This document shows, piece after piece, positions 8,004 through 16,105 of a stretch of DNA of 64,000 nt. Source of the DNA: an uncultured Pseudomonadales bacterium (GTDB lineage: Bacteria; Pseudomonadota; Gammaproteobacteria; Pseudomonadales; Azotimanducaceae); contig CALHVX010000044.1 of NCBI GenBank assembly GCA_938036875.1, positions 124,001-188,000 of the forward strand, read 5' to 3'. Position 1 is the stretch's first letter, and each line of letters starts with the position of its first letter. The notes below the pieces were generated by a model. That model was not told where the DNA came from and did not search any database. It worked only from the letters and a program-made list of their open reading frames with translations. The translations under genes and the position numbers were made by a program.

Positions 8004-8414
8004 CTATATTTCCAGTAAGGCTTCAATAATTGGGCACTCAGGCACATTTTCGCCAGAACATTGCTTGGCGAGGTCCCGCAGCGTGCCCTGCATCCGTTGC
8101 AGGTCTTTGATCTTCTGCCGGATGCTCAAGACGTGGTCCTGCGCAATCTGCTGGACGTGCTCACACGAAACTTGCTCACGGTCCACAAGCGACAGCAGCT
8201 CGCGGATCTCTTCGAGTGTGAAGCCCATCTCTCGGCAGCGCCGTATAAAGCACAGGCGTTGAAGATGCACCTCTTCATAAATCCGGTGTCCGCCCGAATT
8301 CCGGTCCGGTTCGGGCATCAGCTCGATCTTCTCGTAATACCGGATAGTTTCGGCATTAACGCCGCTGCGTTTGGCTAAAACGCCTCGCGTCACATCTTTT
8401 CGGTCTGCTTTCAT
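8004..8414 (-). CDS. merR: MerR-family metal-responsive activator, probably mercury
   Basis: Dimeric MerR-family regulator, 136 residues. Residues about 9-75 are the winged helix (VLAKRSGVNAETIRYYEKIE, GGHRIY); a long dimer helix follows. Three cysteines sit at the MerR metal-site positions: Cys84 (VSCEH), Cys119 and Cys127 (CSGENVPECPII). The CPII ending resembles mercury MerR (CPLI) more than CadR/PbrR, though the last two Cys are 8 rather than 9 apart, so the metal is likely but not proven to be Hg(II). It is divergent from the merT remnant with a MerR promoter between them, and a second MerR promoter lies just downstream for the MerP-thioredoxin gene. Confidence 0.87.
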   Translation of the reverse strand: MKADRKDVTRGVLAKRSGVNAETIRYYEKIELMPEPDRNSGGHRIYEEVHLQRLCFIRRCREMGFTLEEIRELLSLVDREQVSCEHVQQIAQDHVLSIRQKIKDLQRMQGTLRDLAKQCSGENVPECPIIEALLEI

Positions 8415-8421
8415 TTTTTCC

Positions 8422-8452
8422 TTGCACCTGTAGTGACTACAGGGTCTAAGGT
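8422..8452 (+). promoter_or_regulatory. MerR-type merT promoter/operator
   Basis: -35 TTGCAC (8422-8427), a 19-bp spacer, -10 TAAGGT (8447-8452). The spacer contains the perfect dyad CCTGTAG-TGA-CTACAGG (8427-8443). The -10 is the same as in the classic Tn501 merT promoter. It lies between merR and the merT remnant. Confidence 0.82.
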
Positions 8453-8500
8453 GGACTGAATAGCCAATTTAGGCAAGCCAAAAACTACAGGAGCATGAGG

Positions 8501-8671
8501 ATGAATGAAGACTTCCCCATCGCTGAACCAACAGAACAAGGTGATCAACGGGACCGCAGCGGTATCGCCACCACAGGCGGCGTGATCGGAGCGATCCTGG
8601 CCTCTTCCTGCTGCATTGTGCCGCTTGTCCTTGTAATGAATCGACGCGCAGATCGAGTCCAATACTGCTGA
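8501..8671 (+). pseudogene. merT: Truncated merT (mercuric ion transporter, N-terminal piece)
   Basis: A 56-codon frame whose residues about 25-45 match the start of MerT: GGVIGAILASSCCIVPLVLV, including the vicinal Cys pair of the first membrane helix that takes Hg(II) from MerP. MerT is normally about 116 residues with three helices; here similarity stops after PLVLV and the frame ends at TGA 8669. The break near 8635 looks like a deletion or rearrangement, since nothing MerT-like follows. GGAG and GAGG lie just before the ATG. The promoter is intact, so the locus keeps MerR control but has lost this transporter. Confidence 0.75.
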
Positions 8672-9122
8672 AACGCCCTATACCCTGATCCAATTTAACG
8701 CCAAAACCATGGAGTGAACGTAGCGAATATCGTAAGCCTGTCTTCACCCTTAGGCTGAGGTGGTACGGATAAGAATTACCGTAAGGCGAATATACCGATC
8801 CGCGAAGCCAAGCAATGTTTGAATAAACGAGAGCCTGTTCGATTCGGGTGTAACCGGCCAATGGCGCCAAGTGGGTGACCACGCAGTTGGGTAACGCGGT
8901 TCTTATAGGAGATTTACCGTACAGCCGTAGACATGTTAGCGGCGTGTCTGCTTACGCGTGCGTCAGTTTTCTATCCCTGCCCCGAAGTCAAACACCCTTC
9001 TTTAAGATAGGCTGAGTTTGAATAGTTCGCTAACCCTCGGGATTCCCGTATGCCCCAAGCACCGTGGTTGTGTAACCATTCCAACGTCTCTCTACTACGG
9101 CGGGTTAGCCACCAACTAGAAT
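8672..9122. other. 450 bp without a recognisable gene
   Basis: This stretch follows the merT break. Open frames here (for example on the minus strand 8469-8882) carry no recognisable domain, and no promoter or RNA structure stood out. It is probably filler left by rearrangement. Confidence 0.5.
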
Positions 9123-9227
9123 ATGGAAATCGAGTATTGGATATTTGGATTAATGACTCTACAGCTTGCAATATTTGCAGCAGCAATCCTGTTGACGACA
9201 CGGTCAACCGAAAAGAACAAGGATTGA
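9123..9227 (+). CDS. Possible 34-residue membrane protein
   Basis: ATG-initiated frame of 34 codons. It has a short acidic/aromatic start (MEIEYW), a hydrophobic stretch of about 20 residues (IFGLMTLQLAIFAAAILL) and a charged tail (TRSTEKNKD), the layout of a single-helix membrane microprotein. There is no clear ribosome site. It lies 135 bases upstream of a membrane-anchored hypothetical gene in the same direction. Function is unknown and it could be chance. Confidence 0.35.
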   Translation: MEIEYWIFGLMTLQLAIFAAAILLTTRSTEKNKD

Positions 9228-9362
9228 ATTAGCGACTCGTTATTTTTTCCTTGGGATATATTATGAAACGTAGCAATGAACAATCCGGTTGATCAAACGC
9301 AACAAAGAACTCGGTGCATGCCTCGACAACGTTTCCACAATCAAAGACTCTGAGACGACGCG

Positions 9363-10133
9363 ATGTCGGAACAATCCATCACCAAACCGTTGCTGGTCAC
9401 GATTGTTTCGGCTCTAATCTTAGCGCCCGTTACTAGCCATCTTGCCGTACTGGGGTTTCAAGTCTGGCGAGATTCAAAACAGAAACGAAACCAGTCTGAA
9501 CAGATATTTACTATCTTGCAGACGGAAATCGAGCAGAACCTCTATGTACTGAATCGAGAAATAGCGATGCGATATGCAAAGCTCAAAGCGGTTAGCCGTC
9601 TCTTTGAGTTACGCGTTGCGCCCGGTGATACGCCGTCGGAGGAATGGGATAGGCTTCTCTATGCAACCATGGAAGATGGCGCAGCGTACTTCTCGACAGC
9701 GATCGTTGACAGCTACATATTGGGCAATCGTTCCTTTCTAGTGGATAACCCAGCGTTATCGAAAGCGCTGGTGAGCTATGACACAAATATTCACCAAGCC
9801 GCGCATGTCGATACTTGGGATCGAAATCTGAAAACTAGCACGCTAGTGCCCTATTTTATAAAAAATGGTTCGCTCGCCCAAATATTGGCAACGGATCCCG
9901 GTCGCCCGGATGGCACGCGCCTGCATACGTTCGAGATAGAACACGACTTCCACTTGGACAGCTCAATGGAGCATTCGACTTTGGTCGACAACAGCGAATT
10001 TGTGGGGATTCTGGCAGAACTGTCGGAAATCCAGAGAGTGGTACTGGGCCAGTTCGAAGACTTGAGACAGGAGTTAACACAACTGCAGGCGACGTTGAAA
10101 ACAGAAATGCAAATCCAATCTAATGCACATTGA
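9363..10133 (+). CDS. Membrane-anchored hypothetical protein
   Basis: 256 residues, no family recognised. One membrane helix near the N-terminus (about residues 9-34, LLVTIVSALILAPVTSHLAV) is followed by a basic stop-transfer region (RDSKQKRNQ) and a long soluble domain, rich in helix. The C-terminus (QFEDLRQELTQLQATLKTEM) is a likely coiled coil. ATG start with no strong ribosome site. It stands alone between the mercury module and the CDF exporter, transcribed against its neighbours, and has no metal-binding motif that I can see. Confidence 0.65.
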   Translation: MSEQSITKPLLVTIVSALILAPVTSHLAVLGFQVWRDSKQKRNQSEQIFTILQTEIEQNLYVLNREIAMRYAKLKAVSRLFELRVAPGDTPSEEWDRLLYATMEDGAAYFSTAIVDSYILGNRSFLVDNPALSKALVSYDTNIHQAAHVDTWDRNLKTSTLVPYFIKNGSLAQILATDPGRPDGTRLHTFEIEHDFHLDSSMEHSTLVDNSEFVGILAELSEIQRVVLGQFEDLRQELTQLQATLKTEMQIQSNAH

Positions 10134-10224
10134 TGAGTGTAACCCCAGCGCACACGTGAAGCGTTGCAAGAACGCCGATGCCAGTTCACCTAGTGTCGCA
10201 CTCGCGAATCCGGGATCAACGCGA

Positions 10225-11172
10225 TTACACCATCTTTAGGGCATCATGACAGTCACCGTTGATACGTTCGAACTCTATCGTGCTGTGCTCGATACGAAAG
10301 GTTTCAGAGAGCAGTGCACGCACTTGCTGCTTGATGTGCTCGCTCTGTGACCAGAAGTCATCCGCGATGATCACATGCGCCTCAAACGATCGCTTGTGTT
10401 CGTCAATTTCCCAAATATGCACATGATGCACATCGTCAACGCCCGCGAGTTCAACGAGGGCGGTGCGAATCGCTTCTCGATCGACATCTGGCGGGCTGCC
10501 TAACATTAACATTCGAACAACGACCTTTCCTTCTCGAAAAGATTGCCACAAAATGTAACCAGCGATCATCAAGGTGATGATCGGGTCGATCAATGCCCAG
10601 CCAAATACAATAATCACACTGCCGGCTATGATCACAGCGATGGAACCCAGCGCATCAGCAACGTTGTGCAAGAACGCAGCGCGGATATTGATGCTCGTTT
10701 TCGATAGCCGATACGTCAGGAGTGCGGTTACCCAGTCGACAGCAAGCGCAACCACAGCAATAATAACGATTAGCCATCCATCCACACTCTGCGGCTCGAT
10801 AAACCGCCAGAACGCTTCATAGACGAGATACAGTCCGATCACAATGAGCGTCGTATAGTTGACCAACGCCGCCACTATCTCAGCGCGCCCATAGCCGAAC
10901 GTCATTTCCGCATCGCCTGGACGCCGGGCAATCTTTCGAGCAAAGAAAGCGATGCCCAGAGAGATAGCGTCACTGAGGTTGTGAATGGCATCGGCAATCA
11001 GCGCTAGGCTTCCTGCGAACACCCCGCCGATAATTTGCGCCACGGTCAAAGCTAAGTTAACCACGACAGCCCACACAACGCGTTTGTCATCGATGTCTTG
11101 TTGATGATGGTGGTGATGGCTGTTCATGGCGTTTGCTCGTTGGACGCTATCGATTGAGTTTACGAGGTTCAT
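10225..11172 (-). CDS. czcD: CDF-family Zn/Co/Cd exporter (CzcD-like)
   Basis: Cation diffusion facilitator, 315 residues, the normal length. The cytoplasmic N-terminus carries a His run (SHHHHHQQD). Six membrane helices follow; the metal sites are visible as HNLSDAISL (helix 2, HxxxD) and HNVADALGS (helix 5, HxxxD). The C-terminal cytoplasmic domain contains the DVHHVHIWEID segment that forms the dimer metal site. CDF proteins export divalent metals in exchange for protons. The ATG at 11172 has GAGG 7 bases upstream, favouring it over ATG 11127. Zn/Cd/Co is inferred from the HD-HD signature and context. Confidence 0.92.
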   Translation of the reverse strand: MNLVNSIDSVQRANAMNSHHHHHQQDIDDKRVVWAVVVNLALTVAQIIGGVFAGSLALIADAIHNLSDAISLGIAFFARKIARRPGDAEMTFGYGRAEIVAALVNYTTLIVIGLYLVYEAFWRFIEPQSVDGWLIVIIAVVALAVDWVTALLTYRLSKTSINIRAAFLHNVADALGSIAVIIAGSVIIVFGWALIDPIITLMIAGYILWQSFREGKVVVRMLMLGSPPDVDREAIRTALVELAGVDDVHHVHIWEIDEHKRSFEAHVIIADDFWSQSEHIKQQVRALLSETFRIEHSTIEFERINGDCHDALKMV

Positions 11173-11181
11173 TATGCCTCA

Positions 11182-11603
11182 CTATCGCGGATGAACGAGC
11201 TCGCAAAGTGAATATCGAGCCGTCGGGGTCAATTGATACCACTTGGGATTGGCCCCGACGAACCATTGCTCTTCAATCGGCATTTCAATTCCAATTTCTC
11301 CGACAATGCCCACCCTGTTGTCTAACTCAACCTTGGCGATAGGATTCCCAGGTGCGCTATGAAAACATTCAACGAGACCAATCCTCGCGACCAACACACA
11401 GTCAGTATTGCCTGGTCTCGTACTTGGTGCTCGCTGAAGACGTATTCCAACTGTTTCTCGACCGCTTCTTTCAGCAAAGACGCACGTTGGTCGTACAACG
11501 CTAATAACTCGTTGTCCTCACTCTCGTTAAATGTCATCCGACAACTCCTATAGCCAAAGACGGCACATCCGATCAGATAGATGGCACGGTCATGGGCGCT
11601 CAT
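11182..11603 (-). pseudogene. Frameshifted hypothetical gene
   Basis: Two overlapping minus-strand frames look like one gene: 11322-11603 (SRMTFNESEDNELLALYDQR, LLKEAVEKQLEYVFSEHQVR) and 11182-11397 (ECFHSAPGNPIAKVELDNRV, GEIGIEMPIEEQWF). The first reads sensibly to about 11395 and the second continues, so a single-base indel there would fuse them into about 140 residues. No family recognised. It sits between the CDF exporter and a DUF411 gene and overlaps the latter's end by 14 bases. It may be a sequencing error rather than real decay. Confidence 0.45.
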
Positions 11604-12165
11604 GGGTTAGTTCCCGCTCGTTTCCGTTCGCGTGCTGGTGATCAGGTGCGCTGGAAATAGGCTCTCCACTGGTATCGTAGGATACGACTTCCCAGGCTAC
11701 GCCTTCGCTGGTGTCCACGTTCGCTCGCAGGTGAGCGATTCCAGAGACTTCTTCAGGTGCCTCAGCCGTTAATGCGGCGATGGACGCAGCAGGCAGATGC
11801 CCCTCTAACCAGTAGCCGTTCGCGACAGCGGTATGACAGGCAGAAAATTCTCGCGGTACACCGAGTGATGCTTGCTTACGTACGATATCGTGAGTTTGCA
11901 GCGCGCTCACCGCGAGGCCATCACGGCGTAGTTGTTGAATCCATGGCTGGTAACACTTACACGAAGAAGCAACATAGACCACAACGTCTGCATCCGCGGG
12001 GGTAGTAACTGGCTCGTCTCGGACGATTATCCAACCGATCAGCAGAATCCCAATAATGACAAGCGATAGGATAGGACGTCCGGGCTTAGGAGATTTGCGT
12101 CGCATCGCCGCCAGCACGCCTCCACTTGGCTTGGTTGTCGTTGGTCGTTTACGTTTTCGACGCAT
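11590..12165 (-). CDS. DUF411 metal-binding protein, membrane anchored
   Basis: 191 residues. A basic N-terminus (KRKRPTTTKP) precedes one membrane helix (about residues 33-50), placing the DUF411 domain in the periplasm. The domain has VVYVASSCKCYQPW, LGVPREFSACHTAV and YWLEGHLPAASI. These match DUF411, whose members occur in copper-resistance loci. The usual CGCC motif is here CKCY, so one of the paired Cys is lost, while the later Cys-His (ACH) and Glu-Gly-His are kept. ATG at 12165 chosen; a GTG lies just before it. Metal binding is likely, specificity open. Confidence 0.82.
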   Translation of the reverse strand: MRRKRKRPTTTKPSGGVLAAMRRKSPKPGRPILSLVIIGILLIGWIIVRDEPVTTPADADVVVYVASSCKCYQPWIQQLRRDGLAVSALQTHDIVRKQASLGVPREFSACHTAVANGYWLEGHLPAASIAALTAEAPEEVSGIAHLRANVDTSEGVAWEVVSYDTSGEPISSAPDHQHANGNERELTHERP

Positions 12166-12168
12166 CAC

Positions 12169-12558
12169 AGCCGATCATCTAATTCCGGTGACGTGCGTCA
12201 CTGGCGGGCGTCTAAACGACCATGCGACAATTCGCAGCATGGGTTTGTGCATAAACATTGTTCTTTACCCCCAAGAAGCTTTGATATTCATATCGACCTC
12301 ACCTGCACACAACAACCCCTCTCGGTTAGCAGTATCCCTTTGGCGAGAAAGTCGAAGTCCGGTGACCGCACACCGACCAACGCCTCCGCCCACTCAGTCA
12401 ACACCTGCCTTACACCCTCAAACACACGCAGAGTCTTGGGAGAGCGGGACACCACTGGTGTCGCGTGCACAACGGCTGCCTCCGGAATATCCGCTGCTGC
12501 TACCTGTTACCGTTCTGTTTGAATTGACGGCCATTGGGTTAACTCCTGCCTTCATCGA
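12169..12558. other. 390 bp without a secure gene
   Basis: Between the P1B-4 ATPase and DUF411 genes. A minus-strand frame at 12288-12470 (60 codons, GTG start, SRSPKTLRVFEGVRQVLTEW, later CC) and a short one starting at 12528 behind GCAGGAG are possible small genes or remnants; neither is recognisable. No clear terminator or operator was seen. Confidence 0.4.
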
Positions 12559-15042
12559 TTATCTCGCCTGGGACGAGTGCTCGTGTGTCTCGTGATCGGC
12601 TTGCGAGAGATCAACGCCCCCCGGGATTGCTGCCGACTGATAGGCCAGCAGGCGCAACGCGTTAAAGACCACCAGTACCGTAGAACCCTCGTGCATCAGC
12701 ACCGCAGCCCCGATGCTCAAGCCAAAAAGCGTTGAGGGCACAAGAATGCCGACCATGCCGAGGCTAAACCATAGGTTTTGCCGGATGATGCGACTGCTCG
12801 CTCGACTTAAGCCCACCGCAAAGGGTAAGTGGCGCAGATCATCTGACATTAAGGCGACATCGGCAGTTTCAAGGGCTACATCCGAACCCGCAGCGCCCAT
12901 CGCTATGCCTACGGTGGCATTGGCCATCGCGGGCGCATCGTTGACCCCGTCACCCACCATGGCCACCGCTGCTTCTTGACGAAGTTGTTTGATCGTTGCC
13001 ACTTTGTCATCGGGCATCAGATCGCCACGCGCTTCGTCCAAGCCAACCTCGCGAGCCACGGCGTCAGCCACTTGCTGATTGTCCCCGGATATCATGAGCA
13101 TCCGGCGGATACCCACCGTTCGAAGTTGCGCGATCACACCAGCGGCTGCAGGACGCGGTGTATCCATGAGTCCGATGACACCGAGATAGCGGTCTCCATG
13201 GCGTACGATCATCGTCGTTCGCCCGTTGGATTCCAATTCGTCAATGCGTTTACGTAAGTCATCGGGCAAAGCCGGACCGTCAATTTCTTCGAATAGATCG
13301 TCTTTACCAATGTAGGTATCCAAGCCCTCAACCAGCGCTTGCACACCTCGGCCAGTCAAGCTTCGTAGATCGGAGGCTTGCGGTATCGGTGAGGTGGGCA
13401 TTAACTCCTCGCGAGCTCGCACCACGGCGGCCGCCAATGGATGATCGCTCAAGGACTCGACGGCAATGGCGATGCGCAACAGCTCGAACTCGTCTGCACC
13501 AGCGTAAGGGACAACGTCGACAAGCCGGGGCTTGCCTTCGGTTAGGGTTCCAGTCTTATCGAATGCAATGGCGCGCAGCCGACCTAAATTCTCAAGCGGA
13601 CCCCCACCCTTAATCAGCACGCCACCTCGCGCCGCGCGCGCAATACCACTGAGCACCGCGCTAGGGGTGGCGATGGCAAGCGCGCACGGGCTCGCCGCCA
13701 CCAAGAACGCGAACATACGATAGAAGCTCGCGCTCATTTCAGCATCGAGGACGAAGCCAACCAAGAGCACCAGCACGGCACCAATCAGCACCGCAGGCGT
13801 AAAGATGCGCTGAAAGCGATCCGTAAACTGTTGGGTCGGCGATTGATTCGTTTCCGCCTCACGGACCATAGTGACCACGCGTGCCAGCGTCGACTCGCTA
13901 CTCAATCGTGTGACGTAGATTTCCAACGCCCCATTGCCGTTAACCGATCCCGCGAACACGCGACTGGAGGCATCCGTTGCCTCTGAGTTGATTGCGGCTT
14001 CATCGACATCACCGACAGGATGTTTATCAACTGGTACGCTTTCACCGGTAATAGGCGCTTGATTGATGCTGCTTTCACCCTTGATCACAAAACCGTCGGC
14101 TGACAAACGCTCATTGGGTCGCACTAAAACAATGTCCCCGATCGACAGCGCATCAACCGCTACCTCACTGACCTCGCCGTCCCGAATGACATTTGCTGTG
14201 GCAGGCGTCAGATCCGCTAAAGCCTCGATCGCACGTTTAGCGCGTCCCATGGCATAAGCCTCCAGCGCATGCCCGAGACTGAACAGAAACAGCAACAACG
14301 CACCTTCGGCCCATTCGCCTAGGATCGCGGCACCGATCGCCGCCGCCAACATCAATGTGTCAATTTCAAACTGGCCGGCGCGCAAATGTTCGATCGCCTC
14401 ACGAAACGTGAACCAGCCACCGAAAAAGTAGGCGGCAACGAGCAACGACTGCCCAACCCAGCTCGGTGCATCCGAAAAGGACTGCATCAACCAGCCGATT
14501 AACAGGGCAATGCCACACAAGCCCACAAACACCAGTTCGGTTTTTTCGCCAAACACGACGCCATGTGCGTGGCCTGCTTTCTCGGGCTGCGTCACCACAC
14601 CGACAAGTTCATCGAGGATTGAGCGAAGCGCCGACTCGTCGGTCTGATCTCGATCAAACTCGATACGGACAGCACCCGCCGGCGACACGGCTGACTCCAA
14701 GACTCCGTGGGCTTCGGATAACTGGTTGTTGATCCGTTGCGCGCGACCGGCAGGCATCGAGGCGATATCACTCACTAGATGGCCGTATTTTGCTTGTAGT
14801 TCGGTACCCGCTAGAAGCGCAAAACGGCGGAGTTCTTGTATCGTATATAGAGTCGGATCCAGATGAACGCACAACCGAGGCGGACCGCCGGCGGGTCGTT
14901 CGACCAGGTGCGTGGCGTCTACGCCGGTTTTTGCCTCGATCTGTTTGCGAAGCCGTTGAACGCAGGTATCACCCTCTTCTGCCACGTCCGGTAATAGGAG
15001 GTTAAGTTCGAGCGTTACTTTTTCGATCATCTCTGCATCCAT
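12559..15042 (-). CDS. P1B-4-type heavy-metal ATPase (Co/Zn/Cd class)
   Basis: Metal-exporting P-type ATPase, about 827 residues. Counted from the longer open frame (843 residues, GTG at 15090): TGES at about 349, the metal-site motif SPCALA at about 467, phosphorylation site DKTGTLT at about 511, SDHP at about 548, GDGVNDAPA later, and HEGST in the last membrane helices. SPC plus HEGS/GT is the P1B-4 signature (Co(II), also Zn/Cd/Fe in some members), not the CPC signature of ZntA or CopA. The N-terminal 180 residues hold two degenerate HMA-like folds without CxxC and a short His stretch (HAHG). The start is uncertain (15090, 15042, 15030); none has a good ribosome site. Its start overlaps the end of the DUF4124 gene. 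Confidence 0.9.
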   Translation of the reverse strand: MDAEMIEKVTLELNLLLPDVAEEGDTCVQRLRKQIEAKTGVDATHLVERPAGGPPRLCVHLDPTLYTIQELRRFALLAGTELQAKYGHLVSDIASMPAGRAQRINNQLSEAHGVLESAVSPAGAVRIEFDRDQTDESALRSILDELVGVVTQPEKAGHAHGVVFGEKTELVFVGLCGIALLIGWLMQSFSDAPSWVGQSLLVAAYFFGGWFTFREAIEHLRAGQFEIDTLMLAAAIGAAILGEWAEGALLLFLFSLGHALEAYAMGRAKRAIEALADLTPATANVIRDGEVSEVAVDALSIGDIVLVRPNERLSADGFVIKGESSINQAPITGESVPVDKHPVGDVDEAAINSEATDASSRVFAGSVNGNGALEIYVTRLSSESTLARVVTMVREAETNQSPTQQFTDRFQRIFTPAVLIGAVLVLLVGFVLDAEMSASFYRMFAFLVAASPCALAIATPSAVLSGIARAARGGVLIKGGGPLENLGRLRAIAFDKTGTLTEGKPRLVDVVPYAGADEFELLRIAIAVESLSDHPLAAAVVRAREELMPTSPIPQASDLRSLTGRGVQALVEGLDTYIGKDDLFEEIDGPALPDDLRKRIDELESNGRTTMIVRHGDRYLGVIGLMDTPRPAAAGVIAQLRTVGIRRMLMISGDNQQVADAVAREVGLDEARGDLMPDDKVATIKQLRQEAAVAMVGDGVNDAPAMANATVGIAMGAAGSDVALETADVALMSDDLRHLPFAVGLSRASSRIIRQNLWFSLGMVGILVPSTLFGLSIGAAVLMHEGSTVLVVFNALRLLAYQSAAIPGGVDLSQADHETHEHSSQAR

Positions 15043-15359
15043 TGTCGGTTTTGGTGGCGCCTCATCACTGGCGGCTTTCGTTGTTTGCACAGTGTTCGGC
15101 GAGCTGCTGACGTCCGTTGCTTGCGCTCGTCAATGCGTTGGTCGATCTTCTCGTCTACCGCTGCGAGGTGACGTTGTAAATCGTGGTCCGTTGGCGGCGC
15201 GTGTTTGATCGCAATCGTCTCGAACGACTTCGTCGCCGGAGCAGCAGCTGAGTAGTGCACATCACCATCCACCGGATCTAGCCAGCGATACACAAACAGG
15301 TGTTCGGCAAGGACGGTGATCGGTATCGCTAGTAGTAAAGTGAAACTAATAATCTTCAT
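15027..15359 (-). CDS. DUF4124-type small periplasmic protein
   Basis: 110 residues from the ATG at 15359, which opens directly into a signal peptide (KIISFTLLLAIPITVLA). After it, YRWLDPVDGDVHYSAAAP is the DUF4124 core (Y-W-D-x-G-x-x-x-Y/F-S). The tail is very basic (RKQRTSAARRTLCKQRKPP) with likely helix. DUF4124 function is unknown. The gene lies between the PII-like gene and the ATPase and overlaps the ATPase start by 16 bases. Confidence 0.65.
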   Translation of the reverse strand: MKIISFTLLLAIPITVLAEHLFVYRWLDPVDGDVHYSAAAPATKSFETIAIKHAPPTDHDLQRHLAAVDEKIDQRIDERKQRTSAARRTLCKQRKPPVMRRHQNRQWMQR

Positions 15360-15543
15360 GGAAGTAGCCACAAGAGTGTTCATGGCGAATCCACTACAGG
15401 ACATGCTCAATGTATGGCGGCGCCGGATCAATATTGACGCTTGGCTTACGTAGAAAGCTCGGTACACACAAAGCCGTCAATCGTGGTTTCCAGATTGCGC
15501 TCGTTAGGCGAACGGTGCATCGGCATTTCATCAGTTTCTCCCA

Positions 15544-15867
15544 TCACTCAGTTATCTCAATTGCCGATTGAATCTCGGTGAGATAAATCCAGCCGGCCGA
15601 AGGTTGGCCGGTCTTGGCGTGTTCACGAATCAGCGCAACCGCCTCGGCGGTAAGGCTTTCCGTTTCGCACACCAGTTCCAACTTCACTTCCGTCACAACC
15701 TTTTGGCCGATTTCTACCGAGTAGCGTTGCTCGGAACCGTTGAGCGCCTTGAGCATTCCCTCGACATCAATCACGCTCAGATTTTTGAACCCGGCGCTAT
15801 AGAGCGCATTGACCACATCGGCGATCCGATTGTGGTGGACGTAGGCTTTAATTTCGTGAGTATTCAT
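15544..15867 (-). CDS. PII-like protein of the metal-efflux-linked (PII-NG) type
   Basis: 107 residues with the ferredoxin-like PII fold: IKAYVHHNRIADVVNALYSA, then a T-loop region lacking the uridylylated Tyr of GlnB (EGMLKALNGSEQRYSVEI), then VKLELVC and the C-terminal AVALIREHAKTGQPSAGWIY in the place of GDGKIFV. PII-like proteins of this class are known beside heavy-metal RND pumps (PII-NG). It follows czcA in the same direction, with GGAG 8 bases before the ATG. It probably senses a ligand or metal to tune the pump, but the ligand is unknown. Confidence 0.8.
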   Translation of the reverse strand: MNTHEIKAYVHHNRIADVVNALYSAGFKNLSVIDVEGMLKALNGSEQRYSVEIGQKVVTEVKLELVCETESLTAEAVALIREHAKTGQPSAGWIYLTEIQSAIEITE

Positions 15868-16105
15868 TGTGTTTCTCCGTTGAACTGGGTGCTATCTGGC
15901 ATCGATCCCGTTGTCTGGTCCGCAACATGATTCAAGCGATCTCATCCCAGTCGGCTTCTTGAGCGTAGGTTGGTGTGATTTGCGCCACACCCAGATAAAG
16001 CGCTCACAGCGCACGAGTGCACATTTTCGATTGTGCCTTTCGCCCACTCGGAGACGCGACACAGCGACAATCTTTGCACTTAGCGCTGCAAGCAAATAAA
16101 CACAT

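Noticed and set aside
8469-8882. Minus-strand open frame of 137 codons
   Set aside because: It is antisense to the merT remnant for part of its length and shows no domain; composition looks like chance.
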